Virus record (IMG/VR): IMGVR_UViG_3300031027_000021
Span: 1 to 49,712 of that record
Reading direction: 5' to 3' (one strand)
DNA length: 49,712 bases
Origin: a virus
In this document: positions 1 through 8,710 of the stretch, one piece after another
How positions within the stretch are numbered: the first letter of the stretch is position 1
Layout of the letters: each line of letters begins with the position of its first letter
The notes under the pieces: model-generated
Seen by the model: only the letters and a program-made list of their open reading frames with translations
Databases searched by the model: none
Told to the model about the DNA's origin: nothing
Program-made: the position numbers and the translations under genes

Positions 1-185
1 ATTGTTAATCATTAAATGATAACATGATTTACAGTTACAAATAAAACATATTAGACTTCGTATGTTCAAGATTTACAGTTACAAATAAAACATATTAGAC
101 TTCGTATGTTCAAGATTTACAGTTACAAATAAAACATATTAGACTTCGTATGTTCAAGATTTACAGTTACAAATAAGTACATTAG
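1..185. repeat. Left terminal repeat: three full copies of a 44-bp tandem unit
   Basis: Units start at 26, 70 and 114 and are identical head-to-tail copies; a fourth, partial copy starts at 158 and diverges after about 18 bases. Bases 1-25 before the array are AT-rich and contain ATCATT-A-AATGAT (inverted repeat). The same flank and array, with only one full unit, recur at the right end. There are no spacers between units, so it is not a CRISPR. It may be a real terminal redundancy, a replication origin with iterons, or an assembly junction in a circular genome. Confidence 0.9.
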
Positions 186-258
186 ATGGGGAGCATTTAA
201 GGGGGATTGTATCTTCTGTTGTCTGAAATAACGCCCACGCCGGGGGCGGCCACGCTTA

Positions 259-287
259 TTGACTTTCATATTTGATTGTGGTATAAT
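259..287 (+). promoter_or_regulatory. Strong sigma70 promoter for the rightward structural operon
   Basis: TTGACT at 259-264, a 17-base spacer and TATAAT at 282-287, only one base from consensus. A start near base 294 would give a leader of about 20 bases before terS at 316. Together with the promoter at 49538 it makes two tandem promoters flanking the repeat array. Confidence 0.85.
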
Positions 288-315
288 GGTGACATAGGAT
301 AAAGGATTAACTACA

Positions 316-861
316 TTGCCGTATGTGTCTATCAAAGAAGGCGGAGCGAAGCGTAAGATTAGGTTGACCCCTAAGATGCGTTCATTCATCGACGCATACG
401 TAGGCGAAGCCAAGGGCAACGGCCTGGAAGCCATTCGCCTGTCCCTCTACGAATGCAAGACTAAAACGTCCACCCACCAGACGTACGCCGAACTGATGAA
501 CCACCCGCTGGTCATCGAAGAGATTCAGCGGCGTCTCGACAGGCGTTCTGAGAAGGCGGAAAAGAAGGCCGAACTGACTGCTGATTATCTGATCGCCAAA
601 CTGATCACCATTATCGAAGATGCGACTGAAGCAGAAAAGACAACCGATCGACTCCGGGCTATCGAACTGGCCGGTAAAGCGATCGCCCTCTGGAAGGAAC
701 GCCAGGAAGTAACTGGTGCCGACGGCGAGGCGATCCGTATCGAACAAGAAAGAAAAGAAACAGTTGCAGACTTCACCAGCCGAATATCTCGCCTCGTTAA
801 ACGAGACGGACCGGACGAATCTACTGTCGTCCCTTTCCGAAGCGGAACTAGCGGAACTTAA
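316..861 (+). CDS. terS: Terminase small subunit
   Basis: This 181-residue protein has the position, size and helical make-up of a Terminase_2-type small subunit, the DNA-recognition part of the packaging motor. Residues about 17-75 form the usual N-terminal helix-turn-helix block (LTPKMRSFIDAYVG onward), followed by a charged helical segment for oligomerisation and a terL-contacting tail. The start is a TTG at 316 with AAAGGA about 9 bases upstream; the promoter at 259-287 lies just before it. The last 146 bases overlap terL in another frame. Identity rests on size, motif and its place before a clear terL. Confidence 0.8.
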   Translation: MPYVSIKEGGAKRKIRLTPKMRSFIDAYVGEAKGNGLEAIRLSLYECKTKTSTHQTYAELMNHPLVIEEIQRRLDRRSEKAEKKAELTADYLIAKLITIIEDATEAEKTTDRLRAIELAGKAIALWKERQEVTGADGEAIRIEQERKETVADFTSRISRLVKRDGPDESTVVPFRSGTSGT

Positions 862-2188
862 GTGGCACTGGAACTTCTGGGCACGTCCGAACCAACTGCA
901 ACCGCCCGGCATCTGGAACACCTGGATGGTTCTGGCGGGACGTGGCTTCGGCAAGACGCGCATGGGATCGGAATGGATTCGGGAGAATGTCTGTGGTCGC
1001 ACGCCGCTTGAGGCCAGTCCAACCGGGGTCAAGCGGATCGCACTTGTCGCAGAAACCGCCGCTGACGCGAGAGATGTTATGGTCCTTGGTGACAGCGGCA
1101 TCCTTGCCTGCCACCCGAAAGACTTCCGCCCCGAATGGTCACCCACCAATCGACGACTAGAGTGGCCTAATGGTGTCCAAGCCTGGGTATACAACGCGAC
1201 GGAACCGGACCAACTTCGAGGCCCGCAGCATGGTCTCGCTTGGGTTGATGAGTTGGCTAAGTTCCGCTACATGCAGGAAACTTGGGATCAACTTCAGTTC
1301 GGCCTTCGTCTCGGAGAACACCCACGAGCACTCGTGACCACGACCCCCAGACCGTTACCACTTATCAAGCGTCTTATGGCAGATGCCGACACTGTGGTAA
1401 CTCGTGGCGCTACACTGGACAACCAAGCAAACCTAGCTGCAAACACTGTAAAGCAACTGTACGAAAGATATGGTGGGACACGCCTTGGTCGGCAGGAACT
1501 GGCCGGTGAAATCCTTACTGACATCCCCGGAGCCCTCTGGAACCGTGACATCATTGATGCATGTCGTCTCACAGAAGTTCCAAAAGATCTGGAACGGGTA
1601 TATGTGGCCGTTGACCCTGCTGTCACCAATACGGAAGACAGCGACGAACACGGGATCGTTGTGGTTGGTCTTGCTAGAGACGCCGAGGGGTATGCCCGAG
1701 GATACATTCTCGCAGATGGCAGTTGTCGAGGAAACCCTGAAGACTGGGCTCGAAAGGCTGTAAGTCTCTACCGTTTCTGGTCTGCAGACAAGATCATCGC
1801 CGAAAAGAACCAAGGTGGTCTGATGGTCGAAAGTACATTGAAGGCCGTGGATCGATCAGTTCCGGTTGAACTGGTCACAGCAACGCGCGGAAAGGTAGTT
1901 CGTGCAGAACCGATCAGTGCTCTTTATGAGCAAGGACGTATTCATCACTGTGGCCACTTCGACATTCTGGAAGACCAGATGTGTTTGTTCAGCGTTGATT
2001 ATGTTCGAAATGCTAGCAATGGCAGTCCTGACAGGGTTGATGCTCTGGTTTGGGGTCTGACTAAGATCTTCGATAAGATCACTGGTCGTCGTCTAACCAC
2101 GAAGGGTCTCGGTCCAGATCAGGAAAAAGAGTCGTATGCGATCGACTGGAATGACCGCGAAGTTCCCAACGGATGGATGGCTATATGA
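716..2188 (+). CDS. terL: Terminase large subunit (packaging ATPase and nuclease)
   Basis: A 490-residue packaging motor. The Walker A motif is GRGFGKTR at residues 75-82, Walker B LAWVDEL at about 174-180, and the coupling motif TTTPRP near 208-213. The C-terminal RNase H-like nuclease shows VAVDPAV (D300), AEKNQGG and SPDRVDALVWGL acidic motifs. The start is GTG 716 with AGGAAG 6 bases upstream, deep inside terS. The long overlap is credible because the N-terminal part up to NFWARPNQ is typical of this terL group. Its stop overlaps the next start (ATGA), which indicates translational coupling. Confidence 0.95.
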   Translation: MPTARRSVSNKKEKKQLQTSPAEYLASLNETDRTNLLSSLSEAELAELKWHWNFWARPNQLQPPGIWNTWMVLAGRGFGKTRMGSEWIRENVCGRTPLEASPTGVKRIALVAETAADARDVMVLGDSGILACHPKDFRPEWSPTNRRLEWPNGVQAWVYNATEPDQLRGPQHGLAWVDELAKFRYMQETWDQLQFGLRLGEHPRALVTTTPRPLPLIKRLMADADTVVTRGATLDNQANLAANTVKQLYERYGGTRLGRQELAGEILTDIPGALWNRDIIDACRLTEVPKDLERVYVAVDPAVTNTEDSDEHGIVVVGLARDAEGYARGYILADGSCRGNPEDWARKAVSLYRFWSADKIIAEKNQGGLMVESTLKAVDRSVPVELVTATRGKVVRAEPISALYEQGRIHHCGHFDILEDQMCLFSVDYVRNASNGSPDRVDALVWGLTKIFDKITGRRLTTKGLGPDQEKESYAIDWNDREVPNGWMAI

Positions 2189-2616
2189 ATCTTGATCCGA
2201 CCTGGATTGCAGCCGCAAAGACTGCTCAAGACCAAACCGGTATTCCAAGTTCTGTGTCATTAGCTCAGTTCGGCTTGGAATCTGGTTGGGGTCAACATAT
2301 GCCACCTGGTTCTAATAATCCATTTGGCATCAAGGCATTTCATGGTGGTGGTGTCTCATCTCCGACCACGGAAGTTATCAATGGTAAGGTGATCCACGAA
2401 AGCCAGCCGTTCGCCATCTACCCCAATCTGAATATTGCATTCCTGGCTCATGCACTTCTGTTGACCCACAATCCAGTGTATCAATCTGCCATTGCTGCTC
2501 TGCCAGACGTCACCAAGTTTGTGACCCTCATGGCCCAACATTATGCTACCGATCCCAGTTATGCCCAGAAGATCTTGGGTATTATTCATATAGGTAATCT
2601 GACTCAGTATGACTGA
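2185..2616 (+). CDS. Glucosaminidase/muramidase-type peptidoglycan hydrolase (likely endolysin)
   Basis: About 143 residues with the FlgJ/glucosaminidase fold (Glucosaminidase family). SLAQFGLESGWG carries the catalytic glutamate in the usual ESGWG context, followed by NNPFGIKA, also typical. No signal peptide or membrane segment is seen, so release would need a holin; a holin-like protein is encoded far away at 22776. It could instead be a virion-borne hydrolase. The start chosen is ATG 2185, overlapping the terL stop as ATGA; ATG 2173 would add four residues. Its end overlaps the portal start by 8 bases. Confidence 0.8.
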   Translation: MNLDPTWIAAAKTAQDQTGIPSSVSLAQFGLESGWGQHMPPGSNNPFGIKAFHGGGVSSPTTEVINGKVIHESQPFAIYPNLNIAFLAHALLLTHNPVYQSAIAALPDVTKFVTLMAQHYATDPSYAQKILGIIHIGNLTQYD

Positions 2617-4882
2617 AGAAGCAGCAGACACAGACGGCCTCAACCACAAGAAGGTCTCAAAGGCGAAGCAAAATCTCCGTCGTCCGGATCTTATTGATGT
2701 GGAACCAGTCGCTAAAGACTATGTTCCGGAAGGCTTCGAGTCTGCAGAAGAATTCATCCAAGACATGCGGGCTCAATACCAGCATGACGTGGACTTCGAT
2801 CGTATCAATCGTTATGAAGCAATGGACGACCTGCGTTTCTCTGCTGGTGAGCAGTGGGATCCTGTAGTCCTCCTTCAGCGTAAGAATCTTCCATGTCTGG
2901 TCATCAACACCATTCCGCAGTTTACTGCACAACTGGTGGGCGACTGGCGGGAGAGCCGTAAAGCCATCAAGGTCATTGCGTCTAATGACGACGACACAGA
3001 TGTGGCGTCTGTCCGTGAGGATCTGGTTCGCAACATTGAGATGCAGTCAAGGGCTGACAGGTCATACGACCAAGCTTTTGAGTCTATGATCCAATGCGGC
3101 GATGGCGCTTTCAAAGTCGCAGTGAAGTATGCGAGGGACGACGTATTTGACCAAGACATCTGTATTGAACCCATTGAAGATGTTATGGCCACAGTCTGGG
3201 ATCGGTTCTCTGTCGACCCCACCGGGCGTGATGCCAAGCGCGTCTTCGTTGACGACCGTATCCCAAAAGACGAATTCACTCGCAAGTGGCCCCAAGCTGC
3301 CGGCGGGTCGAACCTCCTAGAGGTTGACAAGATCGATCGGGTGACGATGGCCGGCTGGTATGACCAGGAAAGCTATCGGGTGACCGAATACTGGCGCATG
3401 ATTGAGCGTGAGAAGCTGCTTGCCCTCTTTGAAGACGGTAAGATGCTTGAGATCGGTAATGATGACAATATCGACGATCTAATTCAGAAGCATGGCCCCG
3501 TTCAGAAGCAACGGGTAGTTTGGTGTCGGTATGCTCAGATGCACTACTGCACTGGTTGGTGCATTCTGGCCGGCCCGTACGAGTACAAATTGAACCGCCT
3601 CCCCATCATTCGGATGTCTGGGCGGATTGTCAACATCGCCGGTCGTCGTGTACGGTATGGTCTGGTCCGTTTCATGAAGGACCCGAGCCGCTTGAAGAAC
3701 TTCTGGCGGTCTATCGCGGCTGAGCAACTGGGTTATGCCCCGAAGGCTCAATGGTTGGCCACCCAATCAGCCATCGAAGGGCGACAAGAGTCGTTCCGAA
3801 AGGCTCACCTTACTCGTGATCCTTTGCTGATTGTCAATGATGAGGCCATTATTGGCCAGAATATCCAGCGTATCGAGCCTCCAGCGCCTCAATCTGCCAT
3901 CTTCCAAGAAGTGCAGATGAATACGCAGGACATGAAGGACGTCTCCGGCATTCAAGACGCGTCTCTAGGTATCCGGTCTAATGAAACCTCCGGTAAGGCG
4001 ATCATGAATCGTCAACACGAAGGGGACATTGCCAGCCAGACGTACTACGACAACTCGGACGCAGCCCTTCTAGAGGCCGGTGACGTTGTAAATCAGCTTA
4101 TTCCGATCATCTACGACGGTACCCGGGTTATTCGCCTGATCGGCAAGGACGAAGCGATCAAATTTCAGCGCATCAACGACCCGATGGACCCTAATTCCGT
4201 GGATCTGTCTGTCGGTATGTTCGATGTGGCCCTCACCACCGGGACGTCTTACACGACCCGTCGGGAAGCGGCCGCTGAAGCCATGATGGACGCCATCCAA
4301 GTGTGGCCCCAGCTCATGGAAATTGCCGGTGACATCGTTGTTAAGGCCCAAGACTGGCCTGGTGCAGATGAACTGTCTGCTCGTATCCAAAAGACGATGA
4401 ACCCGTCCTTCCTGACGCCTGAACAGCAAAAAGAGAACGGTGGACCCCCGCCGATCCCGCCGCAAGTCGTGCAGCAAATGCAGCAAGCCCTGCAACAACT
4501 GCAACAAGAGAACACCCAGCTCAAGTTGGACAAGACTCTCGACTTCAAGAAGCTGGAAATCCAGTCGTACGAGGCTGAGACGAAGCGTATGGCGGCCCTC
4601 AACCAGGATCGCGGTACCGAGTCCCCTGCCGACTACACGGCTCTGGAAACGCTTCTAGAGGGCGCTAAGACGGTTGACGAGCACGACATCCAACGTGCCC
4701 AACTGGAACATTCAATCGTTATGGATCATGCCAAACTTGGTCTTGAACACCAAAAACTATCTTTGCAAGCTCAACAAGCTACTAATCAGCATGAGGTTGC
4801 AATGAAAGCCGCTTCGGCCCGTCCCGCTACCGCTTCATCCGGCGGGACGAAAAAGGCTGCACCCCGGAAGAGCAACGGTTAA
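2609..4882 (+). CDS. Portal protein, P22 type
   Basis: A 757-residue protein matching P22-like portals in length and in the N-terminal core (RFSAGEQWD, PCLVINTIPQF, GDWRESR). It forms the dodecameric ring at the capsid vertex through which DNA is packed and ejected. From about residue 610 the sequence turns proline- then glutamine-rich (PPPIPPQVVQQMQQ) and continues as a long coiled coil to the C-terminus, fitting the barrel of P22 portals. The basic, alanine-rich tail ends in KKAAPRKSNG. It is placed between the lysis enzyme and the scaffold, with short overlaps or gaps. Confidence 0.9.
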   Translation: MTEEAADTDGLNHKKVSKAKQNLRRPDLIDVEPVAKDYVPEGFESAEEFIQDMRAQYQHDVDFDRINRYEAMDDLRFSAGEQWDPVVLLQRKNLPCLVINTIPQFTAQLVGDWRESRKAIKVIASNDDDTDVASVREDLVRNIEMQSRADRSYDQAFESMIQCGDGAFKVAVKYARDDVFDQDICIEPIEDVMATVWDRFSVDPTGRDAKRVFVDDRIPKDEFTRKWPQAAGGSNLLEVDKIDRVTMAGWYDQESYRVTEYWRMIEREKLLALFEDGKMLEIGNDDNIDDLIQKHGPVQKQRVVWCRYAQMHYCTGWCILAGPYEYKLNRLPIIRMSGRIVNIAGRRVRYGLVRFMKDPSRLKNFWRSIAAEQLGYAPKAQWLATQSAIEGRQESFRKAHLTRDPLLIVNDEAIIGQNIQRIEPPAPQSAIFQEVQMNTQDMKDVSGIQDASLGIRSNETSGKAIMNRQHEGDIASQTYYDNSDAALLEAGDVVNQLIPIIYDGTRVIRLIGKDEAIKFQRINDPMDPNSVDLSVGMFDVALTTGTSYTTRREAAAEAMMDAIQVWPQLMEIAGDIVVKAQDWPGADELSARIQKTMNPSFLTPEQQKENGGPPPIPPQVVQQMQQALQQLQQENTQLKLDKTLDFKKLEIQSYEAETKRMAALNQDRGTESPADYTALETLLEGAKTVDEHDIQRAQLEHSIVMDHAKLGLEHQKLSLQAQQATNQHEVAMKAASARPATASSGGTKKAAPRKSNG

Positions 4883-4899
4883 AGGACCGCAAATTCCCT

Positions 4900-5880
4900 A
4901 TGAGTGAGACCGAAACTACGACTGAAGTCCAATTCGACAACTCTGACGATCTTGACGCTTTCAGTGCTGGCTTCTTTGGTCAGAAGCCCGCTGAGTCTAC
5001 CCCGACCAAGGTAGAGGCGGAACAGGGTCCGGTTGACGAAACTCCAGTTGAAGCAGAAGCTCAAACTGACGAAGAGGACGAGGCCGAGCTTCAGGAAGAG
5101 GTGAAAGAAGCACCTAAGAAGAAGACCGTCCAAGACCGAATCGATGAGGTTGTACGACAACGTGAGGAACTGAAGCGTGAGAGTGAGCGTCAGCTTGCCG
5201 AACTTCGCGCAGAGGTTGAGAAACTAAAGAATCCGGTAAGTGCCAATCCAGTCGCTCAAGCAACTGCGTCTGAGCCTGTACCGGACGCCACAGACAAAGA
5301 TGGTAATCCCGTCTATGCCCTTGGTGAATTTGACCCGCAGTATATTCGGGACCTGACCCGGTTCACTCTTCAACAAGAGCGAGCGAAGGTCGACGCTGAG
5401 GTGGCTGAAACCCAACGTCGAAATGCGGTTCAACAAGAACAACAAGCTCTCACCACGTCTTGGAACAGTAAAATTGAAGAGGCTACGAAGGAGTACCCCG
5501 ACCTCGTTGAAAAGGGTCAAGCACTTCTGAATAACTTCAACAACCTTGATGCCAACTACGCTGGTTATCTTTCCACCGTCTTGATGTCGATGGACAAGGG
5601 TCCTGACGTTCTGTACTACCTGTCTAATCACCCTGATGAAGCTGCTGCGATCGTAAACAGTGGTGCACAGAAAGCGACCCTCGCACTGGGTCGGCTCGAA
5701 GCTCGCTTCAGTAAGAGTGAACAAGAAGCTCCCAAGCCGAAGACTTCAAAGGCCCCAGCACCGATTCCGCGTAATGCGCAGGCTCGTGGGACCAATGGGG
5801 CGTTCATCGCAGTCGAACCTGACACGGATGACCTCGACGCCTTCAGCCAAGAGTTTTTCAAACCAATCAAATACGGATAA
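4900..5880 (+). CDS. Capsid scaffolding protein
   Basis: A 326-residue, acidic, largely helical protein directly before the coat gene, as expected for a scaffold that directs procapsid assembly and then leaves. Residues about 75-110 are a charged coiled coil (QDRIDEVVRQREELKRE). The motif DDLDAFSAGFF at 16-26 recurs as DDLDAFSQEFF at 310-320, so both ends carry the same short peptide. The AAAGGA ribosome site at 4881-4886 is rather far (about 13 bases) from the start. Function is inferred from position and composition. Confidence 0.8.
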   Translation: MSETETTTEVQFDNSDDLDAFSAGFFGQKPAESTPTKVEAEQGPVDETPVEAEAQTDEEDEAELQEEVKEAPKKKTVQDRIDEVVRQREELKRESERQLAELRAEVEKLKNPVSANPVAQATASEPVPDATDKDGNPVYALGEFDPQYIRDLTRFTLQQERAKVDAEVAETQRRNAVQQEQQALTTSWNSKIEEATKEYPDLVEKGQALLNNFNNLDANYAGYLSTVLMSMDKGPDVLYYLSNHPDEAAAIVNSGAQKATLALGRLEARFSKSEQEAPKPKTSKAPAPIPRNAQARGTNGAFIAVEPDTDDLDAFSQEFFKPIKYG

Positions 5881-5906
5881 TACCACTCATAAAGGAGTAA
5901 TTGCTC

Positions 5907-7301
5907 ATGACTACTGGTGGCGCTAACGTTGGCGTCGATCAGGCAAAACTGGTTCTTAACTCGTTTGCCGCGATCTTCCAGAACAACCTCACGTCAGCCG
6001 AATTGGTGACGTGGCGGAAGTTCGACAATGAAATGAATGACCGAAATGCTTTGACCGTCGTCGAACAGATCGTTCCCCGTTATCTGGTGACCCACACCAC
6101 GAACGGCGTGAACAACCTGACGACCAACGACGTTCAGAACACCGTCTTCGGTTCACAACAATACAAGATCCAGGACATCTTCGGTTCGTCCATGGGTTGG
6201 CAAGACTTCGTTAAGATTCGGGACTTGGGTGCGGCTCGTGAAAGCGAAGCACTCCGTGGTGCTGCTCTGAACCTCGCGGAACAGATCGACGCTTACATCC
6301 TTGGCTTCGCGACTAATGCCTCCAACAACTGGATCGGTACTGCCGGTGACCCGATCTCCGCGTACAACGACATTTCGTCGGGCTATACGCGTCTGAAGGA
6401 AGAAGGCGTTGAGGACACCGATTTCCGGGCCATTCTGAACTACTACGACCGACAGGCACTTGGTGCGAACATCATCAACCAGCAAGGTATTGCTACCGGT
6501 GGTGCGGGTACTTCGTACGCTCAAGGTAACGCCAGCCTTCCGGGTATTGCTGAAGGTGTGTACCGCAAGGGTTTCACGGGTAATATCGACGGTATCCCCA
6601 CGATGTTCACCCAGCAACTCCCGACCCTGACGCTCGGTTCGCGTAACCCGGCTAACACCGCGATGAATGGTGCTAACCAGTACTCGGACTACAACGCCGT
6701 GGCAATTGCTTCTGGTCCGGGCCTGTGGCTCACCCAGAACATCAACATGACTGTCGGTGTTGGTACTGAAACCGTCAAGGACGGCGAAGTGTTCACTATC
6801 GCCAACGTGTACGCTTGGGACAACCGCCTCCAAGCCCAGCTCCCCCACCTGCAGCAATTCCGAGTGATCGGTAATTACACTGCGGCTGGTGGTGTCGTGG
6901 CTGCGATGACCATCTTCCCGGCCATCGTCGTGCAAGGCGCGAGCCCCTCGGGTGCGGACTTCAACACCATTTCGAACAACACCGCTAACGCGACTGTGAA
7001 TTCGATCCCTGGTGCGACCGCTCAGGTGGTCTTCATGGGTACTGCCAGCACTGCGGTTCGTCCGCGCGTGATCCTGTCGAAGGATGCAGTTGTGGTTTCC
7101 ACGGCTGACCTGATCATGCCAGCGACCGGTATCGGTAGCCGTAAGTCTCTGACGAAGGTTCCGATCAGTGTTCGTATGTGGCAGAACTCGGTGTTCAACA
7201 CTGGTGAGCACCAAGTCCGATTTGACGTAGCACTGTCTGCGAACGTGGTTGACCCGCGGCGTATTGTCCGCATCAACGGTTCGTCCGGCACCGACGTCTA
7301 A
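5907..7301 (+). CDS. Major capsid (coat) protein, P22 gp5-like
   Basis: A 464-residue coat protein. It follows the scaffold, is the only gene with its own strong terminator just after it, and has the composition and motifs of P22-type coat proteins (for example VEQIVPRYLVTHT near the N-terminus, GSRKSLTKVPISVRMW and NVVDPRRIVRI at the C-terminal end). The start is ATG 5907, which sits 9 bases after AAAGGAG (5891-5897); the TTG two codons upstream is too close to that site. Base use is strongly tuned (many C-ending codons), as for an abundant protein. Confidence 0.9.
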   Translation: MTTGGANVGVDQAKLVLNSFAAIFQNNLTSAELVTWRKFDNEMNDRNALTVVEQIVPRYLVTHTTNGVNNLTTNDVQNTVFGSQQYKIQDIFGSSMGWQDFVKIRDLGAARESEALRGAALNLAEQIDAYILGFATNASNNWIGTAGDPISAYNDISSGYTRLKEEGVEDTDFRAILNYYDRQALGANIINQQGIATGGAGTSYAQGNASLPGIAEGVYRKGFTGNIDGIPTMFTQQLPTLTLGSRNPANTAMNGANQYSDYNAVAIASGPGLWLTQNINMTVGVGTETVKDGEVFTIANVYAWDNRLQAQLPHLQQFRVIGNYTAAGGVVAAMTIFPAIVVQGASPSGADFNTISNNTANATVNSIPGATAQVVFMGTASTAVRPRVILSKDAVVVSTADLIMPATGIGSRKSLTKVPISVRMWQNSVFNTGEHQVRFDVALSANVVDPRRIVRINGSSGTDV

Positions 7302-7310
7302 TTGAACTAA

Positions 7311-7338
7311 GCGGGGGCCTCAAAACCCCCGCCCTTTT
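7311..7338 (+). terminator. Rho-independent terminator after the coat gene
   Basis: GCGGGGG (7311-7317) pairs with CCCCCGC (7326-7332) around an 8-base loop, followed by CCTTTTC. It probably ends part of the transcripts so that coat mRNA exceeds that of the downstream tail genes. Confidence 0.9.
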
Positions 7339-7356
7339 CATCCCTAGGAGAACCAA

Positions 7357-7638
7357 ATGGCTTCTACGACTAATGTGACCCTACAACCTGGGAGCAATTG
7401 GACCCTAGTTGTGACGGGAGCAGTTACCAGTTTCTTTAGTATTAGGCATCAACCCAAACATTCTGTTGTCTTTTTCACCGTTGCCACATCACTGCCGGCT
7501 AACACCGTAAAGGGTGGGTTCCGCTCTGACTGCGGGGAATTCTGGGCCAATGGCGCTCTAGCTGCTGGTACTAATGTCTATGCTCGAATTCAGAACAACG
7601 CTAACGATCAGGTTGATCTTTCGGTCTATCAGAACTAA
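7357..7638 (+). CDS. Small virion protein, possible capsid decoration protein
   Basis: A 93-residue beta-rich protein with no catalytic motif, directly after coat, with a good AGGAG site 7 bases before ATG. Size, position and composition (alternating hydrophobic and small polar residues) would suit a head decoration or head-fibre protein. No family is recognised, so this role is an inference. Its stop overlaps the next start by one base. Confidence 0.6.
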   Translation: MASTTNVTLQPGSNWTLVVTGAVTSFFSIRHQPKHSVVFFTVATSLPANTVKGGFRSDCGEFWANGALAAGTNVYARIQNNANDQVDLSVYQN

Positions 7639-8423
7639 TGTCAACTCTCATCACTTCTATTATCTCGGACGCCCTGCGGGAGACTAACCTCATCCCGCTT
7701 GGGGTTACCCCGACGACTGCCCAGCAGAATGAGGCTTTCACAAAGCTTCAGTCTCTTGTGTCTAGTGTGCTTGGGAATGAAGTGGGAGAGAACCTGAACC
7801 CTGTTCCGCTGGGTCAAGACAACATCACCTCACCGGTGGGTTATCCGTGGTGGAACAATAGCCTTCCAGGCAATCTGTACATGGCGACTAACGTTCGTAT
7901 CATGTGTAACCTTACGGCTGATGGCTTCGTTAACCTTCATCCCAAGCCCCATGATGGTGCCCGTATGGGCATTGTGGACGTAGCTGGGAATTTTGCTACC
8001 AATGAGCTGACGATCTATGGTAATGGCCGGATGATCGAAGGCGAGTCGGAAATGACTTACAACACTCCGGGCGAAGAGCGCGAGTGGATTTACCGAGAAG
8101 ACCTGGGTAACTGGGTTGTCGTTAGTCCCCTTACCATCGGCGGCACCATGCCCTTCCCGCCCGAGTTTGACGACTTCTTTATCATCCGCCTTGCCGAGCG
8201 TCTGAACCCTCGTTACGGCCAGATCATGCACCCATCGTCTGAGAAGACGCTGCAGCAAATGACGGCCAAGCTTACCGCTCGTTACAGCCAAACCACCACT
8301 CAGATGCCAGTCGAACAAGGTTTGCTTTATCTCACCCACTGGAATCGTTTCTGGGGGTACGGGGCTTACGGTCCCACTTATGGCGACCCCAATGCTATGT
8401 TCAACTCAGGATTTCCTTACTAA
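7638..8423 (+). CDS. Head-to-tail adaptor, P22 gp4-like
   Basis: A 261-residue protein with the helical N-terminus seen in P22 gp4-type adaptors (ITSIISDALRETNLIPLG, then NEAFTKLQSLVSSVLGNE). The C-terminal part carries FDDFFIIRLAERLNPRYG, a signature shared by many podoviral adaptor proteins. P22 gp4 (about 166 residues) binds under the portal and closes the head. This protein is longer because it has a central beta-rich insert. Position after coat and before the gp10-like gene agrees. Overlap of one base on each side. Confidence 0.7.
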   Translation: MSTLITSIISDALRETNLIPLGVTPTTAQQNEAFTKLQSLVSSVLGNEVGENLNPVPLGQDNITSPVGYPWWNNSLPGNLYMATNVRIMCNLTADGFVNLHPKPHDGARMGIVDVAGNFATNELTIYGNGRMIEGESEMTYNTPGEEREWIYREDLGNWVVVSPLTIGGTMPFPPEFDDFFIIRLAERLNPRYGQIMHPSSEKTLQQMTAKLTARYSQTTTQMPVEQGLLYLTHWNRFWGYGAYGPTYGDPNAMFNSGFPY

Positions 8424-8710
8424 TGCCATACAGCCGTGCAAAAGAGAAGCGACTAGCCAAACTGGTTAAGTGGCCAGATGTACGGTACGATCCGGTAACT
8501 GGTAAGGGTGAGTTGTTCTATGAGGCTAAAGACGTTCCTTATGGTTGGGTTCACAAGCCTCCGTTGAAGATAACTCCCCGGGTGGGTGTTGAGCTAGACA
8601 AAGAAGATCTCCTCACAAGGCTCCAAGATCTCGGCGTCGAAATCAACCCCACTTGGTCTAATGCTCACATGAAGAGGATCTTGGACGGTGACTGCAGTCC
8701 CACTTGGTAG
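8423..8710 (+). CDS. Hypothetical small protein between gp4- and gp10-like genes
   Basis: A 95-residue basic protein starting at an ATG that shares one base with the preceding stop, and overlapping the next gene by 23 bases, so it is tightly built into the operon. No domain is recognised. The C-terminal part (KEDLLTRLQDLGVEI) reads as an amphipathic helix. It may be a connector or assembly factor, but nothing in the sequence proves this. Confidence 0.6.
   Translation: MPYSRAKEKRLAKLVKWPDVRYDPVTGKGELFYEAKDVPYGWVHKPPLKITPRVGVELDKEDLLTRLQDLGVEINPTWSNAHMKRILDGDCSPTW

Noticed and set aside
26-175. CRISPR-like array at the left end
   Set aside because: The 44-bp units abut without spacers, so this is a plain tandem repeat.
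382-1194. 270-codon minus-strand frame over terS/terL
   Set aside because: It overlaps two well-supported genes and has no recognisable motifs.
6153-7214. 353-codon frame on the minus strand under the coat gene
   Set aside because: It is a shadow of the strongly biased coat codons: very Arg/Thr/Val-rich, no motifs, no ribosome site.
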